In this document: positions 42,201-52,400 of the stretch, one piece after another
How positions within the stretch are numbered: position 1 is the first letter of the stretch
How the letters are laid out: each line of letters begins with the position of its first letter
NCBI RefSeq assembly: GCF_963678635.1
Contig: NC_087070.1
Location: 30,656,390-30,720,389 of the forward strand
Reading direction: 5' to 3'
Length of the DNA: 64,000 nt
From: Symsagittifera roscoffensis
Taxonomy: Eukaryota > Xenacoelomorpha > Acoela > Convolutidae
Translations under genes and position numbers: made by a program
Notes under the pieces: generated by a model
The model's database searches: none
The model's input: the letters and a program-made list of their open reading frames with translations, nothing else
What the model was told of the DNA's origin: nothing

Positions 42201-45200
42201 AGCATTAGTTGAAAAAACGTCACCCAAAAATCAAGGTAATTAAACTCATCATATCAAAAAAATTACGGCTTTGTTATTAAAAAGATAGCTTGAAATTCCC
42301 ATTTGGGGAAAATAATTATTAAATGGGGCTTTTTTATTTCAAAAGTAACTCATTATCAGTTGGGAGATACTTGTAAAACTTTGAAAAATAGACCCATAAT
42401 TGGAAAAAAAATGTACACTTCAAAGATTAAACTCAGAAGTATTCAGGGGATATTTATTGAATAAAGCAAAAAAAAGAAAAACACCCCAATTGGGTTTGAA
42501 AAAATATTTTACCGCAAATAGTAAAAAACAAAGACATCACTTGAATGTATTGTCTTCACCCAACCCCCAGTGGGTTAAAACAAAAGATTATCTCTGCATT
42601 AATTCAATCTCAAATTTTATAAAATCTTTAAAAAACGACAAATGATTGGGGTATTGGGATTTATATCACAATATAAAGGTCTAATATTGTTTATTTTCCA
42701 GGTATATGAAGTATCTCTACCTATACGAGTGCGAAAAACACAATCTAAGTACGATGGAGGAGCTGAACGCCGCAATTGATGGAAACCGTCGTGACTCCCG
42801 CAACATCCAGAGCCCTCCGACCTCCCCCATTTTGAACCCAGGGGGTGCTTTTGGAATGCCCTTTCATCCTGGCTTCGGCCGCCCGCCGTACGGCTTTGAC
42901 GGAGGAATGAACAAGTTTGGAGTATTTGGGTTTCCGGGAATGCCAGGTGTGAACCCAATGGGTTTTCAGCCTAGTCAACATGGGATGTTACAGACCGCCA
43001 AAAATTTAACCACAAGTGGTGAGCTAAAAAATCCAAACTTCGATTCTGCATTCAAATACTATGAGCCAATTTTCACTCTAATTTGTTATAGTAAAAAAAA
43101 TTAGTGACAAAAAATAAGAAAAAAAAATAGCAAACACTTTCAGGGTTTAGGATCTTAGACGACATGCAAATTAGACGATCACAAAATAACGAAATTTAGA
43201 CAATAACTTGCGTGCAAATTGCATGAATTTTGTTTACAGACTTAAATTCCGTTGTCCGTAAATTCCGTTTCTTTACGGTCGTCTAATTTGCTTGTCGTCT
43301 AATTTCCTAGGCCCCGTCACTTTCATATCGTAATTAGACTTGTATTGATTTTTTTAAACTGTCAGATGACCGAAACAAATTCAGCTTTGGAATGAAGCCG
43401 AACCCACCAGATATTTTCAACCAATCAGCAATTGCTGCATTGCGTGCCAAATTCCTCAGCTCACTTTCGGCTTATCAATATCCGAACAACCCGAACTCAT
43501 TCGCGTCTTCGGCTGCCGGCCTCTCAGCTGGTGTATCGGTTCCGATGAGCATTGGTGGGGCTAATTTGAACCAGGGCACTAATGGCGGGTCAAGTTACCC
43601 CTCCGCGACCGCAACTGCAGCTGATATTTTATCACAGAGGGTCGCATTAGCCCAAAGCCAACAGATTGCAGTCATGCAGGTAAAAATCTTATGTAATGTT
43701 TATATCAAAGTTTTAAAAAAACAGAAATAAACGGTTGCAGTACAAGGAACATATTACTTTTTCACACAAAAAAAAGAGTTTGCACTTAAAAACATGGAGA
43801 GCTGCAGCTCAAATAAAATTAAAGAATCGCATTTTTTCTTTTTCCTTAGTTAAGTTAACATAGCAATTGAATAATCGGCGTCTGAATTATCGATGTAAAA
43901 AAATTACACTTATGAGCTGTTTTTCGCTCGGCTTTTTTGCAGCTCGAAGGGCTGTAATATGATCTTTCCTTCGGCCCTATCTGGCATCAATTTGTGAAAA
44001 ACACACACCTCAAAACAAAGTTCTTTCCCACATTGCACAAAATGTCCCCTTTAAGGCGCAGTACCTTCCGACTATGTGAACTCGTAGGAAACCCTTTTTT
44101 TCCATCCCTTTAAGTTTATCTAGAAGCTCAAACTGCATGCAAATTTCTATTGACGTCACAAATAAGTTCATTATAATAATAATAATAATAATAAACAAGG
44201 ATTTAGACATAAAGCCATGGGGCTAAAATGCCCCGCGTTGGGAGTTTTAAACTGAGTTTTATAGTTTCTTTGAGTTTACACAGCTATTGCAGCAGTTTAT
44301 TCTCCATGTGCATGGGACACTTTCCTCATATTTACTGATGAAATATATCCAGAAAACGTTTTTGAGGCTTGATTTGAGTCTTTCGTATTTCATCGCAAAC
44401 AGGTCTTCTTCTTCCTGAGTCTGTAAAATTTTGTTTGCTAGTATAGGTGTTCTGTGCCAGAAATTGCTTTTCGATTTTTCGTAATGATAATTTTTATGCG
44501 CTAAGTTATTTTTCGTTGATCTTCTTGTTGGGGCTGTAGATTCTTTGAACTGAACAAATTGTCTCCAATGGAAGTTGTATTGGTCGTTTATTATTTTATG
44601 AAGCAAGAGAATGTCGTGCATTTCGTTGTAGAGAGACAGTGGAAGCAGGTTTAATCTAATCAGTCTGTCTTTATAGTTGATGTTGATACATGACAGTATC
44701 CAACGTGTAGCTTTTCTTTGGACATCTTCAATAATTCTTAATTCACACTTATTTGCTTTCCATATGGGTGAGCCATATGACACAATTGGGGTTACATATC
44801 TACAGTAGGAGTTCAGTTTCATTTTTAAGCTCGCTGATTTTGAACTATTTCTTTTAATTAAAAATAAGCACCCTATTGCTTTTTGGGCTCTTATTTTTGC
44901 GTGTGCTGACCAGTTTAGGTTGTTGGTTATTTGTATACCAAGGTCTTTTTCTGAACAGGTTTTTTCAAGTATATGGTCACCGAGATACATGTTTAGGTCA
45001 CGTTGGGTGTCTTTGAATTATATATTGTGACATTTTTTCAGATTAAGACTCATGGAATTATCTTTGCACCATAAGTTGATCGTGATTAGGTCATGTTGGA
45101 GCAGGGAAGGGTTCGTTGCAACATTTTTATAATCGTCTGCGTAACCATAGCACAAGTTGGTGAGTGATGACGGTAAATCGTTGATGAATGTAATGAAGAA

Positions 45201-48200
45201 TACTGGCCCTAACAGTGAGCCTTGAGGTACGCCGCTACTAACTTCAAGATGGCTGGATACTGCCGCACCTATTTGTACTTGCTGTTTTCTGTTTGTTAAG
45301 TAGTTTGCTAATAATTTAAGTGCGTTTCCTGATATGCCAAATTTAGTGAGTTTATATATGCACAAGTCGTGAGGAACTTTGTCAAAAGCCTTTTCGAAGT
45401 CTAAGTATATTGCCTGTAGAGACTTGATATTAGGGTTATCAAAGTCATCATAGATTTTGTCGAGGAATTGGAGCATTTGCAGAGTTGTCGATCGCTTAGG
45501 ACAGTAGCCAAATTGGCTGTCATGGATTTGCGAGAAGATCTTTGGTGAGATTTTAAGGAAGATCAGTTTCTCTAAGACTTTGGATACTGCAGTTAGCAGG
45601 CTGATGGGCCTGTAGTTTGTGACTGATTGCTTGTCTCCATTTTTAAAAGTTGGGATGATTTGGCTAAGTTTCCAGATCGTTGGAAATGTTGCTTTGTTGG
45701 TGATGGTGTTATAAATCACTTTTAGAGATGAAGTTATGCTATCTGCTAAATTGGTTAGGACTGTGTTACCGAGTCTATCTGGTCCTCTTGCTTTTTGGAG
45801 GTTTAATGTTTTAAGGATGTCGTATATCTCATTTTCAGAGAAATTGAAGCATTTGATTGAGCCAGGTAATTCAGCTATTGGTAAAATGTTTTCATTCTGT
45901 TTATTGTTAAAAACGCTTACGAAGTAATTGTTTAGAAGATTAGCTTTACCGTGCTCTGTTGATTCGGTTTTTTCATTCCAGTGCATTGTTTTTGGAGTAC
46001 TTGAGTTTTTTCGTATGCTTTTAAAGTATTTTTGGAGCTTTGAGAAATTTCTGCCCTTGAAAGTTGATTCTTCCGAATTTTTCTGATCTAATTCGGATAA
46101 ATGATCTACAAGGTTTTTAAGTCTTTCAAGATTGCGGTTGTTAGTATGAGTATTTTTAAAGGCTACTTTTTTTGATGCTGTGTTGAGTCTTTTGATAATA
46201 TTGGAGGTTTCAGGTGTGATCCAAGGTGCTAGGTTCATACGGTGTTTGGTCTGTTTTTTCATGTGTTTTTCTAGTGCTATATATAGCCAGAGGTACCATG
46301 AGTTGATTAAGTGGTCAATGTTAGAGTAGCAGTACGGTTGAAATGGGTGTTCCAAAATGTATTTGTTTAAAAAAATCCAATCGACGTTGTTTAATGAGAA
46401 GACACCAAAGTCCAGAAAGTCGGATCCGTGTTGTATGGGAGTGGTTTTTTCGTCATTGTGTGTAAGAGATGATATCGTGATTAGAAAAGGGTTGTGGTCT
46501 GATAATTCTCTTTCTTGGTGTGAGAAGTGCTTTTTCATATGGTTGTCTATCGTGGTGTTTAAAATAATGTCGGGGTTGTTGCAAAGGACAATATCTAATT
46601 GGTCATGAGGGGGTTGGATAAACTGTTAAAAGTTCATATCAGTAAAAGTCTGCAGTACTAATTGTTTGTGTTTTTGGGTTGATTGCAAGGTTTGCCAATG
46701 CGTATTAGCGAAGTTGATGTCACCAACCAATAAAATATTTGGGCATTGAAATTCATTTGAGTAGTCAGTTAGCATATTCAATAGTTTGTTGAAGTCATCT
46801 GTGGATAGCTTATATTTGCTTTCGTTCGGGGCACTGTAGATACAGCATAGGATGAGAGGTGTCGGAGTGTTAAGGAGGAGTCCAACGCAGTCCGTAGTGT
46901 GTATTTCAAGTTTTGTGAAAGCTAGGGATTGCTTAACAGCAATAAGCACGCCCCCGTGTTTCGATTTTGTTGAGTTGGTAGGTCTATCACATCTAGTTAT
47001 TATGTGTGCAGGCAGAAAAAGCGCGTTGTTAGGGATATTTTTAGTTAACCAAGTTTCGCTTAAGCAAATGATGTCATAATCGTTCGATAGTATTATATTG
47101 CTAAGTTTCATACGTCTATTTATATCCAGTATACTTCGTGTATTGAATGACATAACATTCAGCGATTCTAGTCAGTTGTCATTTCTAGTCTGAATTGTGC
47201 TGTTTTCCTCCGGTTTAATTGTAACTTTTGTCCAGGTGTCGTCTACTTTTTCATGAAGTTCTAGGTTTCTGATTCGAAGATTTTTGGGGTTTTTACCACT
47301 GCTGATGAGATTTCTACGTTCTCTCAGGATGGCGTTTTCCGGTTTCATTTCTTCGACTGAGAGTTCCTTACTTATGAAGACATTTTTGTCATAATTTTTG
47401 AGGGCCGGTGTTGATGATAGTATCAAGTCTATTTCTCTTGGCCGGGTTACTCGTACCAGTATAGTTCTGTGGTTTGCTCGTTCTTCGCTGAAATTTCCCA
47501 AACGCTTGAGATCAGTGATATTGCATTCAAGGTTTAAGAATTTCATGATTTTATTTACCTCATCATAGTCATGGTCAAGTCTTTTTCTTCCATCTCTTTC
47601 CTTGATCTCGGGGACCCCTCTTATTCTCAATCCTTTGCTCAGGGGTTTGATTATGTTTTGCGCCGCTACTTGTGACCAGGTTTTACCCTGTTCTGCTATT
47701 GGCAGGCTTTGGATGGGATCTTTAATATTTTCCATTTTTGTCGAGACTTCGGCTACTACTTTACTTAATTTTGAAATTTCTTCTTCAATTTTTTTGATGT
47801 TTTCACTTTTGTCATGTGATGCTGTGCTTCTGATTACTTGATCTCTTTTTCCGTTGGACAAACAGGTATTGCATATCAGTAGTGCGTTGTTACCAAGTTC
47901 CAGTATTCCATTGAGTGCAACGGTCGAGAGGCCAGTGCAGACAACTTCAAGGTGCATAGAGCAATTACAGGTGATGCAATTGTATATTGGGTCATTTTCG
48001 TTTATGGGTTTCTTGCATGTTTTGCAAGGTTTTATGTACTTTGACATTCTCAGTTTTATTTATGTTTACGTCCTCTTATCTCTGTGGAAACTGTGTTTGG
48101 GGGATGAAGGTTTAGTTAGTGTACTCGAGTCCTCAGGGTGGTACCTAAAGGGCGCCGATTGAGGACTGAAGTATCAGTGTTAGGGTTATGAAAACAGTTG

Positions 48201-50326
48201 TTTGGGACCTTAAGGGTACTTGATGACTAGCGGGAGAAAACGGTTTTATTTATAGATGTGAATTCACAAAGACATCAAATCTGGCGATACCTAAAGGGTA
48301 TCAATAGAAAATTCAGTCTCTGTGAAAATGATGACACCGACAAATGTTGTTGGCGCAGTGGTATATATTCGAGTAGCCCTCGCTATCAGTTTTTACACAG
48401 AACTTCTTGTAGATGATCTTCTTTTTCAAAATCGTTTGGAGACTCGCAAGCGATGCTGTTGTTAAATGCACTTCGTCGGAAGATAGAACAGTTTTGGTGG
48501 TTATTCCTTTCGATATACCGCGATATCGCCAGAGTTCTTTCTTTTTGCGAAGAATATCGTTTACACGTTCCGTTCGGGCTGGTCTTCCGAGTCTGGGTGG
48601 TAGAGCGATAATGAAAACTTTATTGCAACGTTCTGTCAACCGTAGGCCAAGTTGGGATAATTCTTCAGCAACGTCTTCGGGTGTTCTCGTTGAGTCTTTT
48701 TTTTGTCTTTCGTAAACAGATCATTCGCACCAATGAATAGAGCTATAATATCGTATTCGTTCTTGCGGGGCAAGAAGTTTAGAATAACCGCGTTACCTGC
48801 ACCAGGAAGGCTGAGGATATTGAAATTTGGGAAAGTTAGATTCTTCAATTGTGAGTCTCCGATCAACAAGTGTTGCGACGACGATTTCTTGAATATGTGA
48901 AATCTCATTGGTTTTCACCCATCCACGGCTAGGAACGGACGGGACTTTCTTTTTTCGCTTCGAATAAGGTGTTCTTGTTCCTAGCTACAACTTTTCTGAA
49001 AACACACAGTTTGAACGAGGGAAGAGGAATCTATTTAATAAGTTTATAACAAGATTAGCATAAACCTTTCCTTTTTTCGCTGAGAGAAATGAAAGTAATT
49101 TTCATTAAAAATCTGGAATTACCATTTCATGAACCCATCAGCCGATTAAAAACAAACAATATTCATATCTCATACTATGATCACTTAATTGTTTTTCAGC
49201 TGAGTTAAAATAAGAAAAAATCTAAATTTTATTCATCTAGTTTCAAAAGTTGTGACGCAAACAGGTTTTATGACGCTCTCTACTTGAAAAAACCTAAAAT
49301 AGATAAAAGTGAAAACAATCGCTTTGTAAAAAAAAATCAATTTTTTCATTTTAGGCGATTTATTACTATCGAAATTTATCACTATCTGCTATCGAAAATC
49401 TTCAGAAAAGTATCTCGAGTAATTCAGGCGTGAACTACAACGAAACACAAAATGAAGATGGAGCCAGATCAAGCAGCGAGAAGAAAGAGGCAGTTTCTTC
49501 TCCTTTTAAAGAAATGGAAAAACTTATTCCCAATGTCACAATAGTCAACTCTGAAAAACCATCACCGAGTGAAAACAATTCGGAAATTAAATTGCCCAGC
49601 GAGGAGAAGTTTAGTGGATTGAAACGACATTTGAGTGACTTGTCGGCCGTCAGTTCGCCGCCGACTAAGCGAAGACTCGTGTTTGAGTCTCCGATCCAAC
49701 AGCAGCCACTGGAGTTGAAAGTTCATAAGAGTGAACAAGAGATTGGCCATGTCTCACAAGGCTCGAATAGCATCGCTGACCAGCTCTCGTTGAAGCACAA
49801 TTTAGGTAAGCCAGTTTTTTTCGATCGGACAAATTATATGCAAATCGATTTCCTAATTTTTTAGCCATTTAAACTTAATTATTTTTCTTCACTCCTCAAA
49901 AATCTATTCACTATTTTTATCAGAAAAAAAATCAATGGGAACTAAAAACTTAAGCCTAAATAAGCTTTTGTAAACTAGGTGTATATAAGTTGTCGTGTAA
50001 TTGTATATAAATAATTTCGTTTGCACATTTTGAAATGCGATATATTTTTGATTACTTCTGCTAATTAGATTTTTCAAAATGAGAGCTAGAAAGTTTGAAT
50101 TTGAAAAGGTAGCCTTCAATTTATATTTTTACCTGTTTCAGAAAACGTCCGAGTTAATTTCGTAGAAAGATTTTCGCCTAGTGAAGTCTCGTTGAAAATT
50201 ACAGTGGACGGAAAAGTATTCGAAGGGACACTTAGAGTCCAAAACAACGTCAACGCCTCTCCCCGCAAACCATATCGCCAACCGAATCAGGGAGCTTCGC
50301 ATTTAACCCAAATCAGTCCATACTAG
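31769..50326 (+). CDS. ARID3: ARID3 / dead ringer-type transcription factor gene (7 exons)
   Basis: Coding exons: 31769-32080, 39399-39471, 41261-41444, 42702-43018, 43366-43679, 49355-49805 and 50142-50326. Every intron begins GT and ends AG, and phases agree across all six junctions (0,1,0-type joins without a break), giving 611 codons. Residues from about 94 to 215 form an extended ARID: WTFEEQFRQ, LYEMDSDPERKKFL, GTPVNRIPIMANQ, GGLVEVINRKLWREITKGLN, SAAFTLRTQ, YMKYLYLYECEK. The C-terminal region has SAIENLQKSI, comparable to the REKLES helix, and a beta hairpin VSLKITVDGKVFEGTLRV like the REKLES end. The family binds AT-rich DNA as a developmental transcription factor. Between lie a Pro/Gly/Phe-rich part and an Ala/Ser/Gln-rich part. 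The start is uncertain: 31769 has a purine at -3; 31736 in frame lies in a repeat. Confidence 0.9.
32232..32335. repeat. short minisatellite TCCCAAGAAAGTAACCGG
   Basis: At least four imperfect copies of a 20-25 bp unit in ARID3 intron 1. Confidence 0.8.
32336..33562. other. intronic sequence with purine/pyrimidine runs
   Basis: No gene seen. GGGTCCxAAATA-like words recur (about 32620-32700), and G runs of 8-12 at 33119-33165 flank a CCCCCCTTTC stretch, possibly a hairpin end of another degenerate element. Confidence 0.35.
33563..33990. mobile_element. MITE with GGACTACAGGCCGACGGG-type ends
   Basis: 428 bp. The first 31 bases (GGACTACAGGCCGACGGGAC, then TTCAAGCCGAA) match the inverted 3' end at 33955-33990 with few mismatches; the CTTCAAGCCGAA word appears twice at the right end. 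No coding content. Target duplication not clear. Confidence 0.65.
34057..34454. mobile_element. MITE with CTCATGCTTGAAGGACC ends
   Basis: 398 bp with perfect 23-bp inverted repeats (CTCATGCTTGAAGGACCGAATGC at the left). Interior AT-rich, contains CAGCCAATC near both ends. No coding frame. Superfamily not determined. Confidence 0.75.
34603..34803 (+). repeat. perfect 97-bp tandem duplication
   Basis: 34603-34699 recurs without mismatch at 34707-34803, separated by TAAGTAA. Begins GCAGAGGCCAAAGTTAATTA. Perfect identity means a recent event or an assembly artefact. Confidence 0.9.
34804..35970. other. intronic sequence, nothing recognised
   Basis: A 71-codon frame at 35280-35495 (-) has coding-like composition but no homologue I recognise and no context. 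Otherwise AT-rich intron. Confidence 0.3.
35971..36832. mobile_element. CACGGAGCCG MITE, copy 1
   Basis: 862 bp, ends CACGGAGCCGAATACCCGG / inverted CCGGGAATGCGGCTCCGTG, followed inside by GATAGCCGAAAA. Interior holds C-runs, a (CA)n tract (36172-36209) and poly-G. GGTGGCGTGT sits just left of the element and again near its right end (36835-36844), a possible target duplication. A partial relative starts at 34548. Confidence 0.75.
36845..37660. mobile_element. CACGGAGCCG MITE, copy 2
   Basis: 816 bp, same ends and similar interior as copy 1 (shared GAGATCCTACAAACTTACTT, then AAAAACATTG; CCCACTCCCTTCCCC). Lies head-to-tail 12 bp after copy 1. Confidence 0.75.
37661..38160. repeat. GGAACCTATGG repeat, second cluster
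   Basis: Contains an inverted relative of 31641-31755 (37790-37920) and a direct partial one (38085-38155), both with the words GGAACCTATGG and ACTTATGCGACTG. Bounded by GGTACGCACC and TACGCACC. A foldback element about 480 bp long is likely. Confidence 0.6.
38465..38999 (+). repeat. hairpin-ended repeat, copy A
   Basis: About 535 bp. Left end carries the perfect hairpin TCAGGGC-GAA-GCCCTGA. Right end carries ACTTTCG-TAT-CGAAAGT. Interior includes TTACGCGTTAATAGCGCG and CCACCCCGAGCACAAATATT. No coding frame. Four more full copies and one fragment occur at 57.6 and 61-63.5 kb. Confidence 0.85.
39399..39471 (+). CDS. ARID3: ARID3-like exon 2
   Basis: 73 nt. Acceptor TTTCGTTTCAG at 39398; donor GAG|GTCGGT. 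Encodes LYEMDSDPERKKFLHDLFAF and the start of the loop before GTPVNR. Too short for an ordinary ORF scan. Confidence 0.93.
39663..40790. mobile_element. foldback element in ARID3 intron 2
   Basis: 1.13 kb with ends GACCAAAAATGCTAATCATA and its inverted form ...GACTAGCATTTTTGGTC. The motif ATGCTA(A/G)TCATACA-(A/T)TT-CATATATG recurs at least six times in both orientations near each end. No transposase. Confidence 0.7.
40432..40631. mobile_element. 200-bp foldback nested inside the previous element
   Basis: Near-palindromic: CAGTATTTAGACAACCGCGT at the left matches inverted ...ACGCGGCTGTCTAAATACTG, and ACCAATCAGAATCGAGA matches TCTCGATTCTGATTGGT around the centre. Confidence 0.75.
41261..41444 (+). 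CDS. ARID3: ARID3-like exon 3 (ARID core)
   Basis: 184 nt. Acceptor ATAATTTCAG; donor CACA|GTGAGT inside the Gln codon of LRTQ. Encodes the most conserved ARID helices (RIPIMANQ, LVEVINRKLWREITKGLN). Confidence 0.95.
42702..43018 (+). CDS. ARID3: ARID3-like exon 4
   Basis: 317 nt. Acceptor TTATTTTCCAG; donor AGTG|GTGAGC. Begins YMKYLYLYECEK, the extended-ARID end, then ELNAAIDGNRRDSR and a Gly/Pro/Phe/Met-rich linker. Confidence 0.93.
43142..43316. mobile_element. short foldback MITE in ARID3 intron 4
   Basis: Inverted arms TTAGACGACATGCAAATTAG / CTAATTTGCTTGTCGTCTAA, extending outward through TAGGA/TCCTA. About 175 bp, AT-rich interior. It nearly fills intron 4 (43019-43365). Confidence 0.7.
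43366..43679 (+). CDS. ARID3: ARID3-like exon 5
   Basis: 314 nt. Acceptor TTTTTAAACTGTCAG; donor CAG|GTAAAA, phase 0. Ser/Ala/Asn-rich, with IFNQSAIAALRAKFLSSLSA and a final ADILSQRVALAQSQQIAV helix. Confidence 0.88.
44171..44195 (-). repeat. trinucleotide tail of the LINE
   Basis: ATAATAATAATA-type run, marking the 3' end of the element on the minus strand. Confidence 0.75.
44259..47153 (-). pseudogene. LINE ORF2: APE endonuclease and reverse transcriptase
   Basis: About 965 codons in a single frame with two in-frame TAA codons (about 46623-46625 and 45015-45017). Endonuclease: SETWL with catalytic Glu, GGVLIAVK, IYSAP, VGDINFANT and SDHNPF, i.e. the full APE set. Reverse transcriptase: NYRPISLL, AIYLDFEKAFDKV, GVPQGSLLGP, and the YADD active site in CYGYADDYKN. 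A C-terminal connection region (SYGSPIW, IEDVQRKATRWI) follows. It cleaves target DNA and reverse-transcribes element RNA. ATG at 47153 lies 18 nt after the ORF1 stop. Confidence 0.92.
47172..48047 (-). CDS. LINE ORF1: PHD-like finger, coiled coil, RNA-binding-like domain
   Basis: 291 codons, intact. Residues 8-60 form a PHD-like zinc finger (CKTCKK, YNCITCNCSMHLEVVC, ICNTC). Residues 80-110 are heptad-like (KIEEEISKLSKVVAEVSTKM). From about 140 there is KGLRIRGVPE and a region with KFLNLECNITDLKRLGNF and RTILVRVTRPREIDLIL, the layout of the RRM-like/CTD domain of LINE ORF1 proteins. It would coat the element RNA. Basic end. Confidence 0.85.
   Translation of the reverse strand: MSKYIKPCKTCKKPINENDPIYNCITCNCSMHLEVVCTGLSTVALNGILELGNNALLICNTCLSNGKRDQVIRSTASHDKSENIKKIEEEISKLSKVVAEVSTKMENIKDPIQSLPIAEQGKTWSQVAAQNIIKPLSKGLRIRGVPEIKERDGRKRLDHDYDEVNKIMKFLNLECNITDLKRLGNFSEERANHRTILVRVTRPREIDLILSSTPALKNYDKNVFISKELSVEEMKPENAILRERRNLISSGKNPKNLRIRNLELHEKVDDTWTKVTIKPEENSTIQTRNDN
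48313..48908 (-). pseudogene. SGNH/GDSL esterase-like ORF of LINE
   Basis: Two overlapping frames (48908-48636 and 48639-48313) joined by a frameshift in an A run near 48695. Block I is LLIGDSQLKN (nucleophile Ser), block II GAGN, block III GANDL, and block V DEVHLT supplies the catalytic Asp-His pair. Esterase domains occur in ORF1 of CR1-clade LINEs. Here it lies in a separate ORF upstream of the PHD-containing one. A 270-bp gap separates them. It might also be an older, distinct insertion. Confidence 0.65.
49355..49805 (+). CDS. ARID3: ARID3-like exon 6
   Basis: 451 nt. Acceptor TTTTTTCATTTTAG keeps phase 0 and gives SAIENLQKSISSN, which lines up with the ALEALREKLES-type helix of the family. 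Alternative AGs at 49405 and 49427 are weaker; the last breaks phase. Donor TTAG|GTAAGC. Rest is Ser/Glu/Lys-rich and contains PPTKRRLVFE, a possible nuclear localisation signal. Confidence 0.78.
50142..50326 (+). CDS. ARID3: ARID3-like exon 7, REKLES beta region and stop
   Basis: 185 nt after acceptor CCTGTTTCAG. Encodes NVRVNFVERFSPSEVSLKIT and VDGKVFEGTLRVQNN, a beta pattern like the VEINGxxYxGVLF end of ARID3 proteins, then a basic tail to TAG at 50324-50326. Confidence 0.85.
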
Positions 50327-50546
50327 CACCTAGGAGCAGCTATCCAGTGTTCCCAACCTCAAGACAAAATGGAAAAGCGTCGCCGTCATCGAAAACTAAT
50401 TTTCACAACTTGGGCAGCGAAATAGCTGCACAGAACATGTGATCATTTTCGAAATACAACCACGAAATCATGTAATAATCAAATTGGAAAAAAGCTTGAA
50501 ATGGAAATTGAAGGCGAACTTGGTAATATTTGATGTTGCTCGAACT

Positions 50547-50552
50547 AATAAA
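50547..50552 (+). promoter_or_regulatory. candidate polyadenylation signal of ARID3 gene
   Basis: AATAAA 221 nt after the stop codon; a second AATAAA at 50637-50642. Use of either is not shown. Confidence 0.45.
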
Positions 50553-50649
50553 TAAAAACAACTTCGTCGAATTAGTACTCGAATGCTGCAACTATCATGT
50601 TTGTATTTCATATATAATTTATTCCCTTTTCTGTTTAATAAATAGAAGC

Positions 50650-51890
50650 TAGTTTTGTACAAATCATTTTCGATTGATAAGAAAGAAGCGATAGTTTGAA
50701 GACTTTGTCCAAAATAGAAGGTAGAGTTGGCTAGGGCCAGCGGAGCGCGCAGGAGTTTTTGAGCAAGGGCGGTTTTAGCTAAAAAATATGATAAATTTCG
50801 TTGATTTTTTCTCAGGTCAACACAAAAGATCTTCAGAGCTCTTCAAAAATACTGGTGACCCTTTTTTGTTGAAAGTTATGCGCCACTAGCTATTGTATAT
50901 TGCTTGCGAAAAAAATTATAAAACAATTGACTTTTCATGGAATGTTTTAACACACCGCGTTTTCAGTACGGTAATAACATGAAATAAAGTCAACACCATT
51001 TTCAAAACACTAACATGAACAAAAAATTTATTAGAAAAAATGTTTAATGCCCAAAACCTACTCCACCTATTCACTACCTACATAAAGAAGTTTTGTTTGA
51101 AATTTCATGACATTGAGCATGTCGGAAGCGTAGCAGCAATTGATTCAACTGACTATGTTAAACTAGCTGTTAACCTGAAAAAAGTTATTATTCCGATTTG
51201 ATAAAGTTTGCTAATCGCAAGCGTAAACACCAATTTGAGCAACGTATTTGTTTTCATTACGCAAAGCCATCCCAATTGACCATTGTTAGAATTCAATGTT
51301 GAGCTCTACAAACAACCTGAAAATGAGTTAACAGGTGCACTTGAAAAAAAAAATAACAAGCAACAGAACACCAAAACATAAAATGTATCGTGTTTTTATG
51401 GAAAAAAAAATCGGAAAGCTTTTTTGAGTGTTTTTGTAGGATTGTTGGGGACTTGAATTTGGAACAAAACTGCCTAAGTGAGTCAAAAGTAAATTAAAAA
51501 ACATCAAAGATGCAGTAAACTCAGATAAGGATTCAGTCTCTCATTCAATTTTCTGAAGAAATTTTTTTAAAACAGAACAATTTCGGTAAGTTTTCCGACA
51601 GTTAGAGAAATTTGAAAAATATCTTTTCGGAACCCCAATTAAGAGTAAACTTTCTTTGATATGATAGCGCAATTGATTCCCGATGAGATTTGCTCAATGA
51701 TGTATCCAATTTTGCGTGAAACAAAATCTATATTTTGAAGGTACGCGTAGCAAAATCAGAGATTGATTATCATCAGTCTTTCAGAAAAATCTGCGAAAGT
51801 GAGGGTCAATCTCTATAAATGTCTGCAAAATTATAATAAGTTTTACATAGCCAAAAATTACAACTCTGCACCAATTGAACATTTGAAAGC
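50650..51890. other. intergenic AT-rich stretch
   Basis: Downstream of the ARID3-like gene. No ORF, TIR or RNA gene recognised. Confidence 0.4.
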
Positions 51891-51979
51891 AATCAATTGG
51901 CAAGTAAGCCTATAAATATTCGCCAAGGACGTCTGCCCCGAACACTAACTTGGAACAGAAATCAGGTTTTTAACGGCTT

Positions 51980-52400
51980 CAAACTCCCCAGAGGCAAAAC
52001 GAACATCACGTGGCAATGCCACAGTTGTGTACAGGCTGCTACACGCATTCGTTGGAGACCAGTTTGGTTGAAATCGGATCAAGAGAACCCAAAAGCAAAA
52101 ATGGTGTTTTTGACATCCCTCAAAACCGAAGCACCATGGGACAATGCAGCAATGATCTACATTCTATACGATTTCGTTTGAAACCAGTTTTGCTGAAATC
52201 GGACCGAGGGAACCCATAGGCAAAAATGAGATTTTTTACATTCCTCAAATTCCTCAGAAGCCAGCCAAACACCTCAGAGCAATGCCACAATGATCTACAC
52301 GCTCTACGGATTCGTTTGAGACAACATTGATTGAAATCGGAGCAAGAGAACTCAAGGGCAAAATTAAGACTTTTTACATTCCTCAAATTCCTCAGATGCA
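51980..52400. repeat. three degenerate copies of a 123-136 bp tandem repeat
   Basis: Anchor word TGAAATCGGA at 52072, 52195 and 52331, each followed by AGAGAAC/GAGGGAAC and preceded by GATTCGTTTGA(G/A)AC. On the minus strand they encode LRNLRNVK-type repeats at the C-terminus of the gypsy ORF. Confidence 0.75.

Larger units (their letters stand above)
44171..48908 (-). mobile_element. CR1/Jockey-like LINE, antisense in ARID3 intron 5
   Basis: Minus-strand order: SGNH-like ORF, PHD-finger ORF1, EN-RT ORF2, then a 3' end with a (TTA/TAA) trinucleotide tail at 44171-44195. Trinucleotide tails of this kind occur in I, CR1 and related clades. ORF2 has only two in-frame stops, so the copy is fairly young. 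The 5' boundary is uncertain and no target duplication was found. Confidence 0.88.

Noticed and set aside
42400-42645. 81-codon + strand frame before ARID3 exon 4
   Set aside because: Lysine-rich by AT composition, lies in intron 3 with no splice support and no similarity to ARID3 proteins.
49406-49427. Alternative acceptor sites for ARID3 exon 6
   Set aside because: The AG at 49427 breaks phase with exon 5. The AG at 49405 keeps phase but loses the REKLES-like helix and has a poor pyrimidine tract; 49354 is better.
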